Part shown: one piece after another, positions 25,308-34,108 of the stretch
Layout of the letters: every line of letters starts with the position of its first letter
Numbering within the stretch: position 1 is the first letter of the stretch
DNA from: Dinoroseobacter shibae DFL 12 = DSM 16493
GTDB taxonomy: Bacteria > Pseudomonadota > Alphaproteobacteria > Rhodobacterales > Rhodobacteraceae
Assembly: GCF_000018145.1 (NCBI RefSeq)
Contig: NC_009952.1
Location: 930,001-994,000 of the forward strand
Direction of reading: 5' to 3'
DNA: 64,000 bases
Notes under the pieces: model-generated
Database searches by the model: none
Seen by the model: only the letters and a program-made list of their open reading frames with translations
Told to the model about the DNA's origin: nothing
Made by a program: the position numbers and the translations under genes

Positions 25308-26327
25308 TCACATCGTCATCACGATCCGGCCCTCGATCCGGCCCTGTTCCATCTGGTCGAAGATGCCGTTGATATTGTCGAGGCTGTCGGTTGCGTAATG
25401 CGAGGCGACCTTTCCCTCGGCCGCGAAGGAGAGGCTCTCGGCGAGGTCGGCGCGCGTGCCGACGATGGAGCCACGGATCGTCTTGCGGTTGAGGACCACG
25501 TCGAAGATGTTCAAAGGAAAGTCGCCTGGCGGAAGACCGACGAGGCTCATCGTTCCGCCGGGTGCGAGCATCCCCACGCCCTGTGAGAACGCGGTGTTCG
25601 AGACGGCCGTAACAAGGACGCCCTCGGCCCCGCCAAGCCGCGCGACCTCGGCCACCGGGTCCTGCGTCGCGGCGTTGATGGCAACGCCCGCGCCGAGGTC
25701 GCGGGCCAAGGCGAGCTTGTCCTCGGCCACGTCGACGGCGATCACATGCAGACCCATCGCGCGCGCGTACTGCACTGCAAGGTGCCCAAGTCCGCCGATG
25801 CCGGAAATCACGACGGTCTGGCCTGGATGCAGGTCGCATTCCTTCAGCCCCTTGTAGACCGTCACACCGGCGCACAGGATGGGGGCAGCAGGTGCGAAAT
25901 CGAGCTTGTCGGGCAGATGTCCGACATAGGTCGGATCCGCTTCCACATACTCCGCGAACCCGCCATTGACCGTGTAGCCGGTGTATTCCGGCTCCGTCCG
26001 GCAGAGCGTCTCCCAGCCCGTGACACAGGCGGTGCAATGCCCGCAGGCGTGATGCAGCCAAGGCACGCCCACCCGGTCGCCTTCCTTGACCGACGTGACA
26101 TTGTGCCCGACCTCGACCACCACGCCCACGCCTTCGTGGCCCGGAATGAAGGGTGGCTCGGGCTTGACCGGCCAGTCGCCGCGCGCCGCGTGCAGATCGG
26201 TGTGGCAGACCCCGCAAGCCTCTATTTTCACCAAGATATTGCCGTCCGTGACGGTCGGTTTCCGGACTTCACGGATCTCCAGCGGCTTCGAGAAATCGGT
26301 GACGAGAGCGGCCTTCATCATAGACAT
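25308..26327 (-). CDS. adhP: Zinc-dependent alcohol dehydrogenase (AdhP type)
   Basis: A 339-residue medium-chain dehydrogenase. Catalytic zinc ligands are C41 ('GVCHTD'), H64 ('IPGHEGVG') and the cysteine in 'PILCAGVTVYKG'. Structural zinc cysteines sit in 'HACGHCTACVTGWETLC'. The NAD fold is 'VVISGIGGLGHLAVQYARAMG' (in parts). The family oxidises ethanol or reduces acetaldehyde. It lies between a P-type ATPase and an antiporter in the stress operon; short gaps (about 13 and 30 bases) indicate co-transcription. Confidence 0.93.
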   Translation of the reverse strand: MSMMKAALVTDFSKPLEIREVRKPTVTDGNILVKIEACGVCHTDLHAARGDWPVKPEPPFIPGHEGVGVVVEVGHNVTSVKEGDRVGVPWLHHACGHCTACVTGWETLCRTEPEYTGYTVNGGFAEYVEADPTYVGHLPDKLDFAPAAPILCAGVTVYKGLKECDLHPGQTVVISGIGGLGHLAVQYARAMGLHVIAVDVAEDKLALARDLGAGVAINAATQDPVAEVARLGGAEGVLVTAVSNTAFSQGVGMLAPGGTMSLVGLPPGDFPLNIFDVVLNRKTIRGSIVGTRADLAESLSFAAEGKVASHYATDSLDNINGIFDQMEQGRIEGRIVMTM

Positions 26328-26340
26328 CGGAATTCTCCTT

Positions 26341-29109
26341 TCAGGGGTTCAGGGATCGTGGGACAGCCGGGCGCGATCCGCGCAAAACGCGTTTCTCGAT
26401 TTCAAGGACCAGGAGCAGCAGAGGTCCGATTGCGACGATGGTAAGGCCCTGCACCAAGCTCAGAGGTCGCGTGTCAAAGAAGGCCTCCATGAACGGCGCG
26501 TAAGTGAAGGCGAGTTGCAGCAGCGTGACCGCCGCTATCGCGAATATCACGGGCCGCGTGCCGAGGATGGCGCGCAGCGACAGCGATGTCGTGTTGAGGA
26601 ACCGCACCGAGAAGAGGTAGAAGATCTCCATAAACACCAGCGTGTTGACCGCCATGGTGCGCGCCTCTTCCAGGCTCGCCCCTTGGGCCTGCGCGAGCGT
26701 GAACATCCCGAAGATGCCCGACGAGAACAGTACCGAGACGAACCCGACCCGCCAGAGCACGAAGCGCGACAGGATCGGTTCGTCCGCGCGCCGCGGGGGG
26801 CGGCGCATGATGTCGGGCTCCGGACCCTCGAAGGCCAACGCCATCGCCAGCACCACGGAACTCACCATGTTGACCCACAAGACCTGCACCGGTGTGATAG
26901 GCAGCGTGAGGCCAAGCAGCAGCGCCAGGATCAGCGCAAGCGCCTCGCCCCCGTTCACCGGCAACAGGAACACGATTGCCTTCTTCAGGTTGTCATAGAC
27001 CGTGCGCCCTGCGCGTACGGCCTCCGCGATGGTCGCGAAATTGTCGTCTGCGAGAACAATCTCGGCGGCTTCCTTGGCCGCCGCCGTTCCCGTCCGGCCC
27101 ATGGCTACGCCGATATCCGCACGCTTGAGCGCCGGTGCGTCGTTCACGCCATCGCCGGTCATCGCCACCGCCGCACCGCCGGCCTGCAATGCCTCCACCA
27201 GGCGCAGCTTGTGCTCCGGGCTGGTGCGGGCGAACACGTTGATCCGCGCCGCCGCGCGCCTCAGGTCATCATCGCCAAGCCTGTCGATCTCCGCGCCCGT
27301 CAGCACCTCGCCCGCATTTTCCAGCCCCAGCGACCGGGCGATGGCGGATGCGGTCCCTGCATGATCACCGGTGATCATCTTCACTCGGATGCCGGCCGCA
27401 TGGCACTCCGCCACCGCGGCGACGGCCTCTTCGCGCGGCGGGTCGATCAGTCCCAGAAGGCCGAGCAGCGTAAGGTCGCCGTCGACCTCGCCAAAGCTCA
27501 GCGTCCGCTGCGCCGGATCTGCCTTACGTGTAGCGATGGCAAGCACGCGCTGCCCGCTGGCGGCAATCTCTTCCGCGCGCCTGACCCAGTATTCAGGGTC
27601 AAGCGGCTCGCGGTTGTTCCCCTCGCCGTACTGCGACGCGCACATGGCGATCACACGCTCGGGCGCCCCCTTCACATGGATTGCGGCGCCCCCCTCGCGG
27701 TCAAGGTGCAGCGTGGCCATGAAACGGTGCGCGGCATCGAAGGGGATGGCGTCGGCCCGAGGATTGGCCAGCCGCAGGGCGTCCGGCTCATGCCCGGCCT
27801 TCCACCCGAACGAGACCAGCGCGCCCTCCATCGGGTCGCCGGTAACCGACCAGGTCCCGCGGATCTCGGCGATATCGGCGTCGTTGCACAAGATGGCTCC
27901 GCGCGCGAGGGCACCCAGCAGCGGATAGACCGAAACGTCGATGTCGCGCCCCTCCAGCGCGACGTTGCCACATGGCCCGTAACCCGCGCCGGTCACGTGA
28001 AACAGACGCCGCGCTGTCGCGACTGACGCCACCGTTATCTCGTTCCTTGTGAGTGTGCCCGTCTTGTCCGAGCAGATCACCGATACCGACCCCAGCGCCT
28101 CGATCGCCGGCAGGCGGCGTACGATGGCCCGCCGCGCCGCCATGCCCTGCACGCCGATCGCCAGCGTCACGGTCAGGATGGCCGGCAGACCCTCCGGAAT
28201 GGCCGCTACCGATAGGCCCACGACCGCCATGAAGATGTCCCTGAAAGACATCCCGCTGCCGAAGTATCCGAACATGAGGATAAGGGTCGCGATGGCAAGA
28301 ATGGCCAGCGTGATGGTGCGCGCGAAGCCCTCCATCTGCCGCAGGAGCGGCGTGGTCGTCGTCTCGACCGTTTCCAGCATCCCGCTGATGCGGCCGATCT
28401 CGGTTTCGGTTCCGGTTGCGACAACAATGCCTCGGCCGGCACCGGCCGCGACAAGCGCGCCGCTGAACGCCATCGACCGGCGGTCACCCAGCGACGCGTC
28501 CTGATCGACCGGCGTTGTCGACTTGTCGACCGGGACGGACTCGCCGGTCAGCACTGCTTCCTGAATGCGCAGCCCATAGGACGCGATGACCCGCAGGTCC
28601 GCAGGCACCCGGTCCCCCGGCTCGAGCGCCACGATGTCGCCACGCACCAGCTCCTCCGCCGGCACCAGCACGCGACGACCGTCCCGGAGCACGCGCGCCT
28701 CGGGGGCCAGCATGTTTTTTATGGCCGACAGCGCCTGCTCGGCCTTGCCTTCCTGCACGAAGCCGATGATCGCATTGACGCACACAACCGCGAGGATAAC
28801 CCCGGTGTCTACCAGATGCCCAAGCGTTGCGGTCACAGTCGCCGCCGCAAGCAGAACGTAGATCAGAAGGTTGTGAAACTGGCGCAGAAAGCGCGCAAGC
28901 GGACCCGCCCGCGGTGGCTCAGGAAGGCGGTTCGGCCCGTCGGTTCGCAGCCGTTCCGCCGCAACCGCGGACGAAAGCCCGGATGTCTCACCGTCGACGA
29001 GGCTCAACACCTCCTCGACGCTGCGTTCATGCCACTGCGTTTTGGCCGGATCGCGCTCTGTGGCGATCTCGGACGCGATCGCGGAAATACCTGCGCGGTG
29101 GATCGTCAA
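26341..29109 (-). CDS. P2-type cation-transporting ATPase
   Basis: A 922-residue HAD-family pump with a Cation_ATPase_N domain at 25-95, actuator motif 'LTGESVPVDK' (about 187), 'AAIPEGLPA' in TM4 (about 302-310), phosphorylation site 'CSDKTGTLTRNE' (D348), 'KGAPERVI' nucleotide-binding region, 'MTGDGVNDAPALKRAD' hinge, and C-terminal helices to the end. The PEGLP motif is the one seen in Ca2+ pumps of the P2A group; bacterial relatives move Ca2+, Mn2+ or Na+/K+. There is no heavy-metal CPC motif. Its ATG overlaps the preceding HTH gene. Confidence 0.9.
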   Translation of the reverse strand: MTIHRAGISAIASEIATERDPAKTQWHERSVEEVLSLVDGETSGLSSAVAAERLRTDGPNRLPEPPRAGPLARFLRQFHNLLIYVLLAAATVTATLGHLVDTGVILAVVCVNAIIGFVQEGKAEQALSAIKNMLAPEARVLRDGRRVLVPAEELVRGDIVALEPGDRVPADLRVIASYGLRIQEAVLTGESVPVDKSTTPVDQDASLGDRRSMAFSGALVAAGAGRGIVVATGTETEIGRISGMLETVETTTTPLLRQMEGFARTITLAILAIATLILMFGYFGSGMSFRDIFMAVVGLSVAAIPEGLPAILTVTLAIGVQGMAARRAIVRRLPAIEALGSVSVICSDKTGTLTRNEITVASVATARRLFHVTGAGYGPCGNVALEGRDIDVSVYPLLGALARGAILCNDADIAEIRGTWSVTGDPMEGALVSFGWKAGHEPDALRLANPRADAIPFDAAHRFMATLHLDREGGAAIHVKGAPERVIAMCASQYGEGNNREPLDPEYWVRRAEEIAASGQRVLAIATRKADPAQRTLSFGEVDGDLTLLGLLGLIDPPREEAVAAVAECHAAGIRVKMITGDHAGTASAIARSLGLENAGEVLTGAEIDRLGDDDLRRAAARINVFARTSPEHKLRLVEALQAGGAAVAMTGDGVNDAPALKRADIGVAMGRTGTAAAKEAAEIVLADDNFATIAEAVRAGRTVYDNLKKAIVFLLPVNGGEALALILALLLGLTLPITPVQVLWVNMVSSVVLAMALAFEGPEPDIMRRPPRRADEPILSRFVLWRVGFVSVLFSSGIFGMFTLAQAQGASLEEARTMAVNTLVFMEIFYLFSVRFLNTTSLSLRAILGTRPVIFAIAAVTLLQLAFTYAPFMEAFFDTRPLSLVQGLTIVAIGPLLLLVLEIEKRVLRGSRPAVPRSLNP

Positions 29110-29327
29110 TGCGACTCCGCTCCCGACCCCGTTTCATCCCGCCCGCTCGGCTCACGCGTCGCGCGTTCGTTGACGAAGGCTTCAAGGTCCTTCACCGCCA
29201 CACGGAATTCCCGGCCCAGCTTCACGGCGCGAAGCTCCTGCAAGTGAATCCAGCTGCGAACAGTCTGCTCGCGCACCTTCAAGAGCTCCGCGATCTCCTG
29301 TGTCGTCAGAAACGGCTTGCTCAGCAT
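29106..29327 (-). CDS. Excisionase/MerR-like HTH DNA-binding protein
   Basis: A 73-residue protein with a winged helix-turn-helix of the excisionase/HTH_17 type: 'LTTQEIAELLKVREQTVRSWI' (in parts) followed by the wing 'LRAVKLGREFRVAVKDLEAFV'. It is the first gene of the stress operon, overlapping the ATPase by ATGA. Such small proteins are either recombination directionality factors or BldC-like transcription factors. Being in an operon and next to dyad sequences at its promoter argues for the transcription-factor role. Confidence 0.85.
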   Translation of the reverse strand: MLSKPFLTTQEIAELLKVREQTVRSWIHLQELRAVKLGREFRVAVKDLEAFVNERATREPSGRDETGSGAESH

Positions 29328-29336
29328 ACTTCACCC

Positions 29337-29383
29337 TTGATCACACCGGATCAAAGTCCATAATACAGACCCAAAGAGGTCTG
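29337..29383 (-). promoter_or_regulatory. Dyads in the stress-operon promoter region
   Basis: Two inverted repeats lie just upstream of the HTH gene. TTGATC-N6-GATCAA is at 29337-29354, 10 bases before the ATG. CAGACC-N6-GGTCTG is at 29366-29383. On the minus strand the second is immediately followed by TATTAT, a good -10 box, so it would sit inside the promoter spacer, the place where MerR-type regulators bind. Both are candidates for binding by the operon's own HTH protein. 29384-29520 also has a GGCCAG-N4-CTGGCC hairpin (29486-29501). Confidence 0.5.
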
Positions 29384-29520
29384 GATATCCTGAATCAGTC
29401 TCAAAGAAGATAAATCGCTGTAAAAGAGGTTCAGAAGTCTTCTCCTAGCGTGAGACCATCGGCACTGAAGTGTCACGCTGAGGTTGGCCAGTCTTCTGGC
29501 CTTGTGACAGGAGTGAACTA

Positions 29521-29757
29521 GGGATTCACTGTTTGAATCCAGTGTGATAACTTATGAGCATCAGCAGGTGGTCCCCTATGAAATACCAGACTAGGGACTG
29601 GCCTTTGGAAAACACGGCTCGGAAGCAACGCGGCTCCCTATCGATCTGGCTTGATCCCAAGATGAATTGCACGCACCCGGAACCGGCAAGCGCGGCCGTC
29701 AGCCTGAGGTCTCCGTTGCGACCGAGCAGGTTTGCCTGACGATGAAGGCGCTGTTTC
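29521..29757 (+). pseudogene. IS5-family transposase remnant (N-terminal part)
   Basis: From the ATG at 29578 the frame reads 'MKYQTRDWPLENTARKQRG' then 'SLSIWLDPKMN', the usual start of one group of IS5-type transposases. A frameshift follows; the next frame gives 'GTGKRGRQPEVSVATEQVCL', then 'TMKALF', which continues the family alignment. The gene is cut at 29757 where an IS3-type end begins. The probable left IS end (GGGATTCACTG) starts at 29521, after CTAG-like sequence. Inactive. Confidence 0.78.
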
Positions 29758-30016
29758 TGACCTGAGACCCGTCTCCTCCTCCAGTTTGAGGTAGGGTCCT
29801 TCGCCACGAAGGAGACGGACAGAATGCAGAGATCACGGTTCAGCGAGGAGCATATAATCGCGATCCTGAAGCAGCAGGAGCGCTGCGGGGCTACGGCAGA
29901 CGTGTGCCGCGAACACGCGATCAGCTCGGTGTCGTTCTACAAGTGGAAGGTCAAGTTCGGCGGGCTCGAAGTGTCGGACACGCAGAGACTTAAGACGCTC
30001 GAGGACGAGAACGCGA
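29758..30016 (+). mobile_element. IS3-family element remnant (left end and orfA)
   Basis: It starts TGACCTGAGACCCG and continues with a leader very like that of the intact IS3 copy at 19611-20831 (shared CTCCAGTTTGAGGTAG and GGAGACGGACA). OrfA starts at 29824 ('MQRSRFSEEHIIAILKQQE') and matches orfA through '[14 protein letters not shown]' to 'LEDENA' (about 30016), where similarity ends abruptly. OrfB and the right end are absent. This copy keeps GAG at the codon that is TAA in the other copy. Confidence 0.85.
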
Positions 30017-30169
30017 ATGCCTCACGGCGCGAGCATGTGATCGCCAAGTCACCGAGCTACAAGCCGGGCTTGCGGTGCTCAACCGCTATCCCGCTTTTGG
30101 CTTACCCGTCACAGAGCCCGCAGGATATGCCCAGCAGGGGAAGTGGGTAGTGCGCCCAAACCCCGATTC

Positions 30170-30712
30170 GTGCAACAAGGCCAGCCGGCGTTCCCCTGGA
30201 GACCGTGTAATCGACGAACTCAGCGATCCGGAGGATCGCATTGCTGGCAGTGTTGTTTCAGCCGTGGACGAAGACCAACATTTCGCGGCTGTATCGGGGA
30301 CGTTGGGCGAGGTGCCGGTCGATCTCGTCGGCGAAGGCGTGCACTGTCCCGTAGAGGGTCGGGTTGACCAGTGCGAACTCGGTCCTGGGGTCCGGTGCCA
30401 GGGTCAGCGGGCGTTCGAGCGCGCCCAAGACATGGGCCGGGGGAACCGTGACATCCACCGAGGACAGGCCAAGATCGAGGCTGCGGTCCTCGGAGAAGAG
30501 GGCCCCGTGACCTCGGACGCGGCGCGGGTGGTGACGATGAAGACCCGGTGTTCGGTCAGCCCCTCGAGCGCCTGGGCCGGAACGGACGGATTGGCGATGC
30601 CCACGAGATCGCAGGCCTTGCCGCAAGTCGGGAGGATCCCCAGCAACAGGATGGCTGCCCATCGCCGGCTGCTGCCGGTCCGGAAGGCGCGCAGCCGCCG
30701 GATGCCCCCGTT
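30170..30712 (-). pseudogene. Broken DUF900-type alpha/beta hydrolase
   Basis: Three pieces of one protein can be joined. The N-terminus is in one frame (membrane/lipoprotein-like 'RWAAILLLGILPTCGKA', then 'GLTEHRVFIVTTRAASEV'). After a frameshift near 30505 the other frame gives 'LGLSSVDVTVPPAHVLG' up to 'REMLVFVHG'. A TGA at 30258-30260 replaces the residue between G and N of the 'VHGYNN' motif, but similarity continues ('NNTASNAILRIAEFVD'). The catalytic Ser and C-terminal half are missing. The segment 30017-30170 between it and the IS3 remnant is unassigned. Confidence 0.72.
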
Positions 30713-30783
30713 TTTCCACAGCTCGCCGATCCTCCGATGCCGGGCTCTGCGGGGCCGCGTCCGGGACACGGCCCCGCGGTCGT

Positions 30784-33285
30784 TCAGTCGCTCGCACGCT
30801 TGCGCGCGTCCTCGAGCGTGGCGATGTCGGCCTCGGTCAGTTGCGGCTGGTCCACCTTGATTGTCAGCTTGTCCAGTCTCGCGGTCAGGGCGAAGGGCGG
30901 CACGTAGTCGGCGTCATGCACGCCGGTCAACGTGTCGGAGCCGATGTCGAAGGCTTCGTCCCATTGCAGGATGACCGGGATGGTCTGCTTCATCTGCCGT
31001 GTATCCACCGCGATCCCGTTCACCTTGAGCGTTCCGGTGCCGCCCTGTCCCATGCCACTGGTGCTGCCATAGGCCAGCGTCCCCGCGCCGAGACCGTCAT
31101 ATTGGAACTCGAACGCGACGGTGTGCTGGCCCGGCGGCAACGCATCGGGGGCTTCCCAGCGGACCCTGTCGAGGTTCAGCAGGTTCCAGGTGAAGACCGG
31201 CTTGCCGTCCTTGAGGTAGAAGCCGTAGCCCGCAAAGCGCCCGCCGGAGGTCACGATCATCCCTTCCGCGCCGCCTTCGGGCACCTCGATCTCGGCGGTG
31301 ATCGTGTAGGAGGCGTTCAGGATGCTCGGGGAATCACCCTGCGGCAGGCCGGTCATCGGCCGGGTATAGACGAACTCGGTCCGCCCGGCGGTGATGTTGG
31401 GCCGGGGTTGCGCAAGGCGCGAGGTGACCGAGGCATCCATCGGGAAGACCTGGTATTTCTCCGCCTCCGCGATGAACAGCGCCTTGAGTTCCTCGACCTT
31501 GTCGGGGTTGGTCTCGGCCAGGTCGATTTGCTGGTTCATGTCCGTCGTCAGGTCATAGAGTTCCAGAACCTGGTTGTTGAGCGGGTCGGGGTTCGGGACG
31601 CCCGGTGTCTCCCACGGCATGCGGTTGACCTTGGTCGCCAGCAGCCAGCCCTCGTGATAGAGCGCCCACTGGCCCATCATCTCGAAATACTGGGTCTTGC
31701 GGGGGCTGGGCGCGTCGGCATTCGCGGCCTCGAACAGATGGGCGAAACTCGTGCCCTCGATCGGATGTTGCAGGATGCCGTCCACCTCCAGCGGCGCGTT
31801 GATCCCGGTCACCTCCAGAATGGTCGGCACCACGTCGATCACATGCAGGAACTGGTCCCGCAGGCCGCCCTTGTCGTCGATGCCGTTCGGCCAGGAGACC
31901 ACCATGTTCTGGCGCACGCCGCCCAGCCGGTTGGCGTTCTGCTTGAAATAGTCGAAGGGCGTGTCGAAGGCCCAGGACCAGCCCGCCGACATGTGGTTGT
32001 AGGTGTCTTCGGTGCCCCAGACGTCATACCACTGCATCTGGACCTCGATGGGCATCTCGGCGATGCCGTTGAACCAGGCGACCTCGTTCGGCGTGCCCAC
32101 GGGGCCACCTTCGGCGGAGGTGCCGTTGTCGCCGTTGATGTAGATCACCAGCGTGTTCTCAAGCTCCCCCAGCGCGTCGATGGCATCGATTACGCGGCCG
32201 ATCTCGTGGTCCGAATAGGAGGCATAGGCGGCGAACACTTCGACCTGGCGGACGAACAGTTTCCGCTCGTCATCGGAGAGTTGCTCCCATTTCCGGATCT
32301 TGTCCTCGGGCCAGGGGGTGAGCGTGGCGTCCTGCGGGACAAGCCCCAGCTTCTTCTGGTTCTCGAAGATCGTCGCGCGCAGCGCCTCGTAGCCGTCGTC
32401 GAACAGGTTCATCGCCTCGATCTTTTCAACCCATTCCGGGGTGGGGTGATGGGGCGCGTGGGTGGCGCCGGGGGCGTATTTGACGAAGAACGGCTTGTCC
32501 GGGGCGATCTGGTGCAGGTTCGTGATATGGGTGATCGCGTCATCTGCCGTCGCGGTGATCAGGTTCCACCCCGGCTCGGCATCCTCGAACGGGTAGATCG
32601 GCGTGGTGTTGCGATACAGGTTGGGCTGCCACTGGTTCGCATCGCCGCCAACGAAGCCGTAGAAATACTCGAACCCCATGCCGATCGGCCATTGATCGAA
32701 CGGGCCGGCGAGGCTGGTCTGGAAGGCGGGCGTGTTGTGGTTCTTGCCGAACCAGGAGGTCGCGTAGCCGTTGTCCCGCAGGATCCGCCCGATGGTCGCC
32801 TTGTCCTTGGTGATAACGGAGTTGTAGCCGGGAAAGCCGGTCGAGGATTCGGAAATCACGCCGAAGCCCACGGTGTGGTGGTTGCGCCCGGTGAGAAGCC
32901 CGGCCCGCGTCGGCGAGCACAGCGCCGTGGAATGGATGGCGGTGAACCGCAGCCCTTCGTCCGCCAGTTGGTCCATCGTGTCATGGGGGATCACGCCACC
33001 GAAGGTGCTCGGCACCCCGAAACCCGAGTCGTCCGTGATGATCAGCAGGATGTTCGGTGCGGTCTTCGGGGCGACGATGCGGGGCGGCCACCAGGGCTCT
33101 GATTCCCTGGCCGTCTGGGCGATCTGTCCGCCGAATGCCTCGGGCGGGGCAGGCAGTTGCCGTCCGTCGATCACGGCGGTCGCGTTGGGTGCGCCCGAGA
33201 CAGCCGCCGTGTCGGCCCAGGCCGGGGAGACCAGCGTGAGCAGACCGGCGAAAGCGGTCGCCAGGTTCGTCTTTGTGTGGAACAT
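30784..33285 (-). CDS. Arylsulfatase (type I, formylglycine-dependent)
   Basis: An 833-residue exported sulfatase. Signal peptide to about residue 24 ('VSPAWADT'). Metal ligands are at 'IITDDSGFG' (D85/D86) and 'YINGDNGTS'; the catalytic cysteine is C123 in 'CSPTRAGLLTG' (CxPxR), to be oxidised to formylglycine; 'SWFGKNHNTP' supplies the active-site Lys/His. The C-terminal 200 residues form a beta-sandwich-like domain. It hydrolyses sulfate esters in the periplasm. No formylglycine-generating enzyme is in the window. It follows the outer-membrane protein gene after 91 bases. Confidence 0.92.
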   Translation of the reverse strand: MFHTKTNLATAFAGLLTLVSPAWADTAAVSGAPNATAVIDGRQLPAPPEAFGGQIAQTARESEPWWPPRIVAPKTAPNILLIITDDSGFGVPSTFGGVIPHDTMDQLADEGLRFTAIHSTALCSPTRAGLLTGRNHHTVGFGVISESSTGFPGYNSVITKDKATIGRILRDNGYATSWFGKNHNTPAFQTSLAGPFDQWPIGMGFEYFYGFVGGDANQWQPNLYRNTTPIYPFEDAEPGWNLITATADDAITHITNLHQIAPDKPFFVKYAPGATHAPHHPTPEWVEKIEAMNLFDDGYEALRATIFENQKKLGLVPQDATLTPWPEDKIRKWEQLSDDERKLFVRQVEVFAAYASYSDHEIGRVIDAIDALGELENTLVIYINGDNGTSAEGGPVGTPNEVAWFNGIAEMPIEVQMQWYDVWGTEDTYNHMSAGWSWAFDTPFDYFKQNANRLGGVRQNMVVSWPNGIDDKGGLRDQFLHVIDVVPTILEVTGINAPLEVDGILQHPIEGTSFAHLFEAANADAPSPRKTQYFEMMGQWALYHEGWLLATKVNRMPWETPGVPNPDPLNNQVLELYDLTTDMNQQIDLAETNPDKVEELKALFIAEAEKYQVFPMDASVTSRLAQPRPNITAGRTEFVYTRPMTGLPQGDSPSILNASYTITAEIEVPEGGAEGMIVTSGGRFAGYGFYLKDGKPVFTWNLLNLDRVRWEAPDALPPGQHTVAFEFQYDGLGAGTLAYGSTSGMGQGGTGTLKVNGIAVDTRQMKQTIPVILQWDEAFDIGSDTLTGVHDADYVPPFALTARLDKLTIKVDQPQLTEADIATLEDARKRASD

Positions 33286-33328
33286 GGTGTCGTCCTTTCC
33301 TTGAGTGGGGTTTCGCGCCGAAGCGTGG

Positions 33329-33354
33329 CCCGGCGCCGCCCGGCGCCGCCCGGG
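33329..33354. repeat. GC-rich direct repeat between omp and sulfatase genes
   Basis: CGGCGCCGCC occurs twice in a row (33331-33350) and each unit contains the self-complementary GGCGCC, so the mRNA between the two genes can fold into strong hairpins. This could lower expression of the sulfatase relative to the outer-membrane protein. Confidence 0.5.
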
Positions 33355-33376
33355 GGCGTGCCGAAACCGTGTGTCG

Positions 33377-34108
33377 TCAGAATCGGTAGGCGGCGCCGAA
33401 GACCACGCCGGATTGGGAGAACGAGAACCCATTCTCCGCAGTGTCGTGGTCGACCGAGATGTACCTGTAGCCGCCGCGCAGAACCCAGTTCGGGGTCAGC
33501 GCGTAATCCGCCGTCAGCAGGGCCTGCCAGGTTTCGCTGTCGCTTCTGAAGCCGCCGTAATCGACAAAGGCCGTACCGGACCAGCGCTCGGTCATGGCGA
33601 CCCGTGCCCGGAGACCGACCACCGGATCGATCCAGTCATCGTCCAGGCGCCGGGTCTCGTCCGACGCTTCGGGGCGCCTCAGGGTCAATTCGGTGTCGGT
33701 GCTGAACCACCGGACACCGGCTGCCATGTCCAGTTGAACGACCGGGGTTTCGTGGACCCGGTAGGTCACATACCCGCTCAGGATCTGGGTCGTCAGATCG
33801 CTGTCGAGGGTCCCGTTCGGCGTCGCGTTCCTGAATGACAGGCTCGTATAGAGGTAGTCGAGATAGGCGCCCCATCGACCAGTGGAAGCCCCGAACGCGC
33901 CCATGAAGGCAAGATCGAGGTTTTCCAGGGCATCTGCAAAGCTCAAGCTGCCATTAACGGAGCCATCCGGGGTGCTGAGCCCGGTCTTGGTCTCCGGAGT
34001 GAAGAGGTAGACCGTCGCCTCATATGACCAGTCGCCCTGCTGCGCCGCGGCCGCCGTCGCCGACATGGCAAGCATGGCGATTGCGGCGAAGTGGTGGTGT
34101 CGTTTCAT
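33377..34108 (-). CDS. Outer-membrane beta-barrel protein
   Basis: 243 residues with a signal peptide ending 'SATAAAAQQ' (about 22). Alternating hydrophobic strands and a C-terminal aromatic residue ('VVFGAAYRF') mark an 8-10 strand barrel. Motifs such as 'WSYEATVYLFTPETKTG' and 'WIDPVVGLRARVAM' are shared with a family of small proteobacterial barrels often encoded next to arylsulfatases. It is the first gene of the sulfatase operon and probably admits substrate or sits with the enzyme at the outer membrane; this role is an inference. Confidence 0.8.
   Translation of the reverse strand: MKRHHHFAAIAMLAMSATAAAAQQGDWSYEATVYLFTPETKTGLSTPDGSVNGSLSFADALENLDLAFMGAFGASTGRWGAYLDYLYTSLSFRNATPNGTLDSDLTTQILSGYVTYRVHETPVVQLDMAAGVRWFSTDTELTLRRPEASDETRRLDDDWIDPVVGLRARVAMTERWSGTAFVDYGGFRSDSETWQALLTADYALTPNWVLRGGYRYISVDHDTAENGFSFSQSGVVFGAAYRF

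Noticed and set aside
26086-28026. A 646-codon open frame antisense to the P-type ATPase
   Set aside because: The ATPase on the other strand has all catalytic motifs; the antisense product is Arg/His-rich without a recognisable fold.
29337-29354. TTGAT…ATCAA upstream of the stress operon as an FNR box
   Set aside because: The half-sites are 8 bases apart rather than 4, so it is not an FNR/FixK site; it is kept only as a dyad.
30075-30860. A 261-codon plus-strand frame
   Set aside because: It overlaps the broken DUF900 hydrolase and the end of the arylsulfatase on the other strand, both with recognisable sequence.
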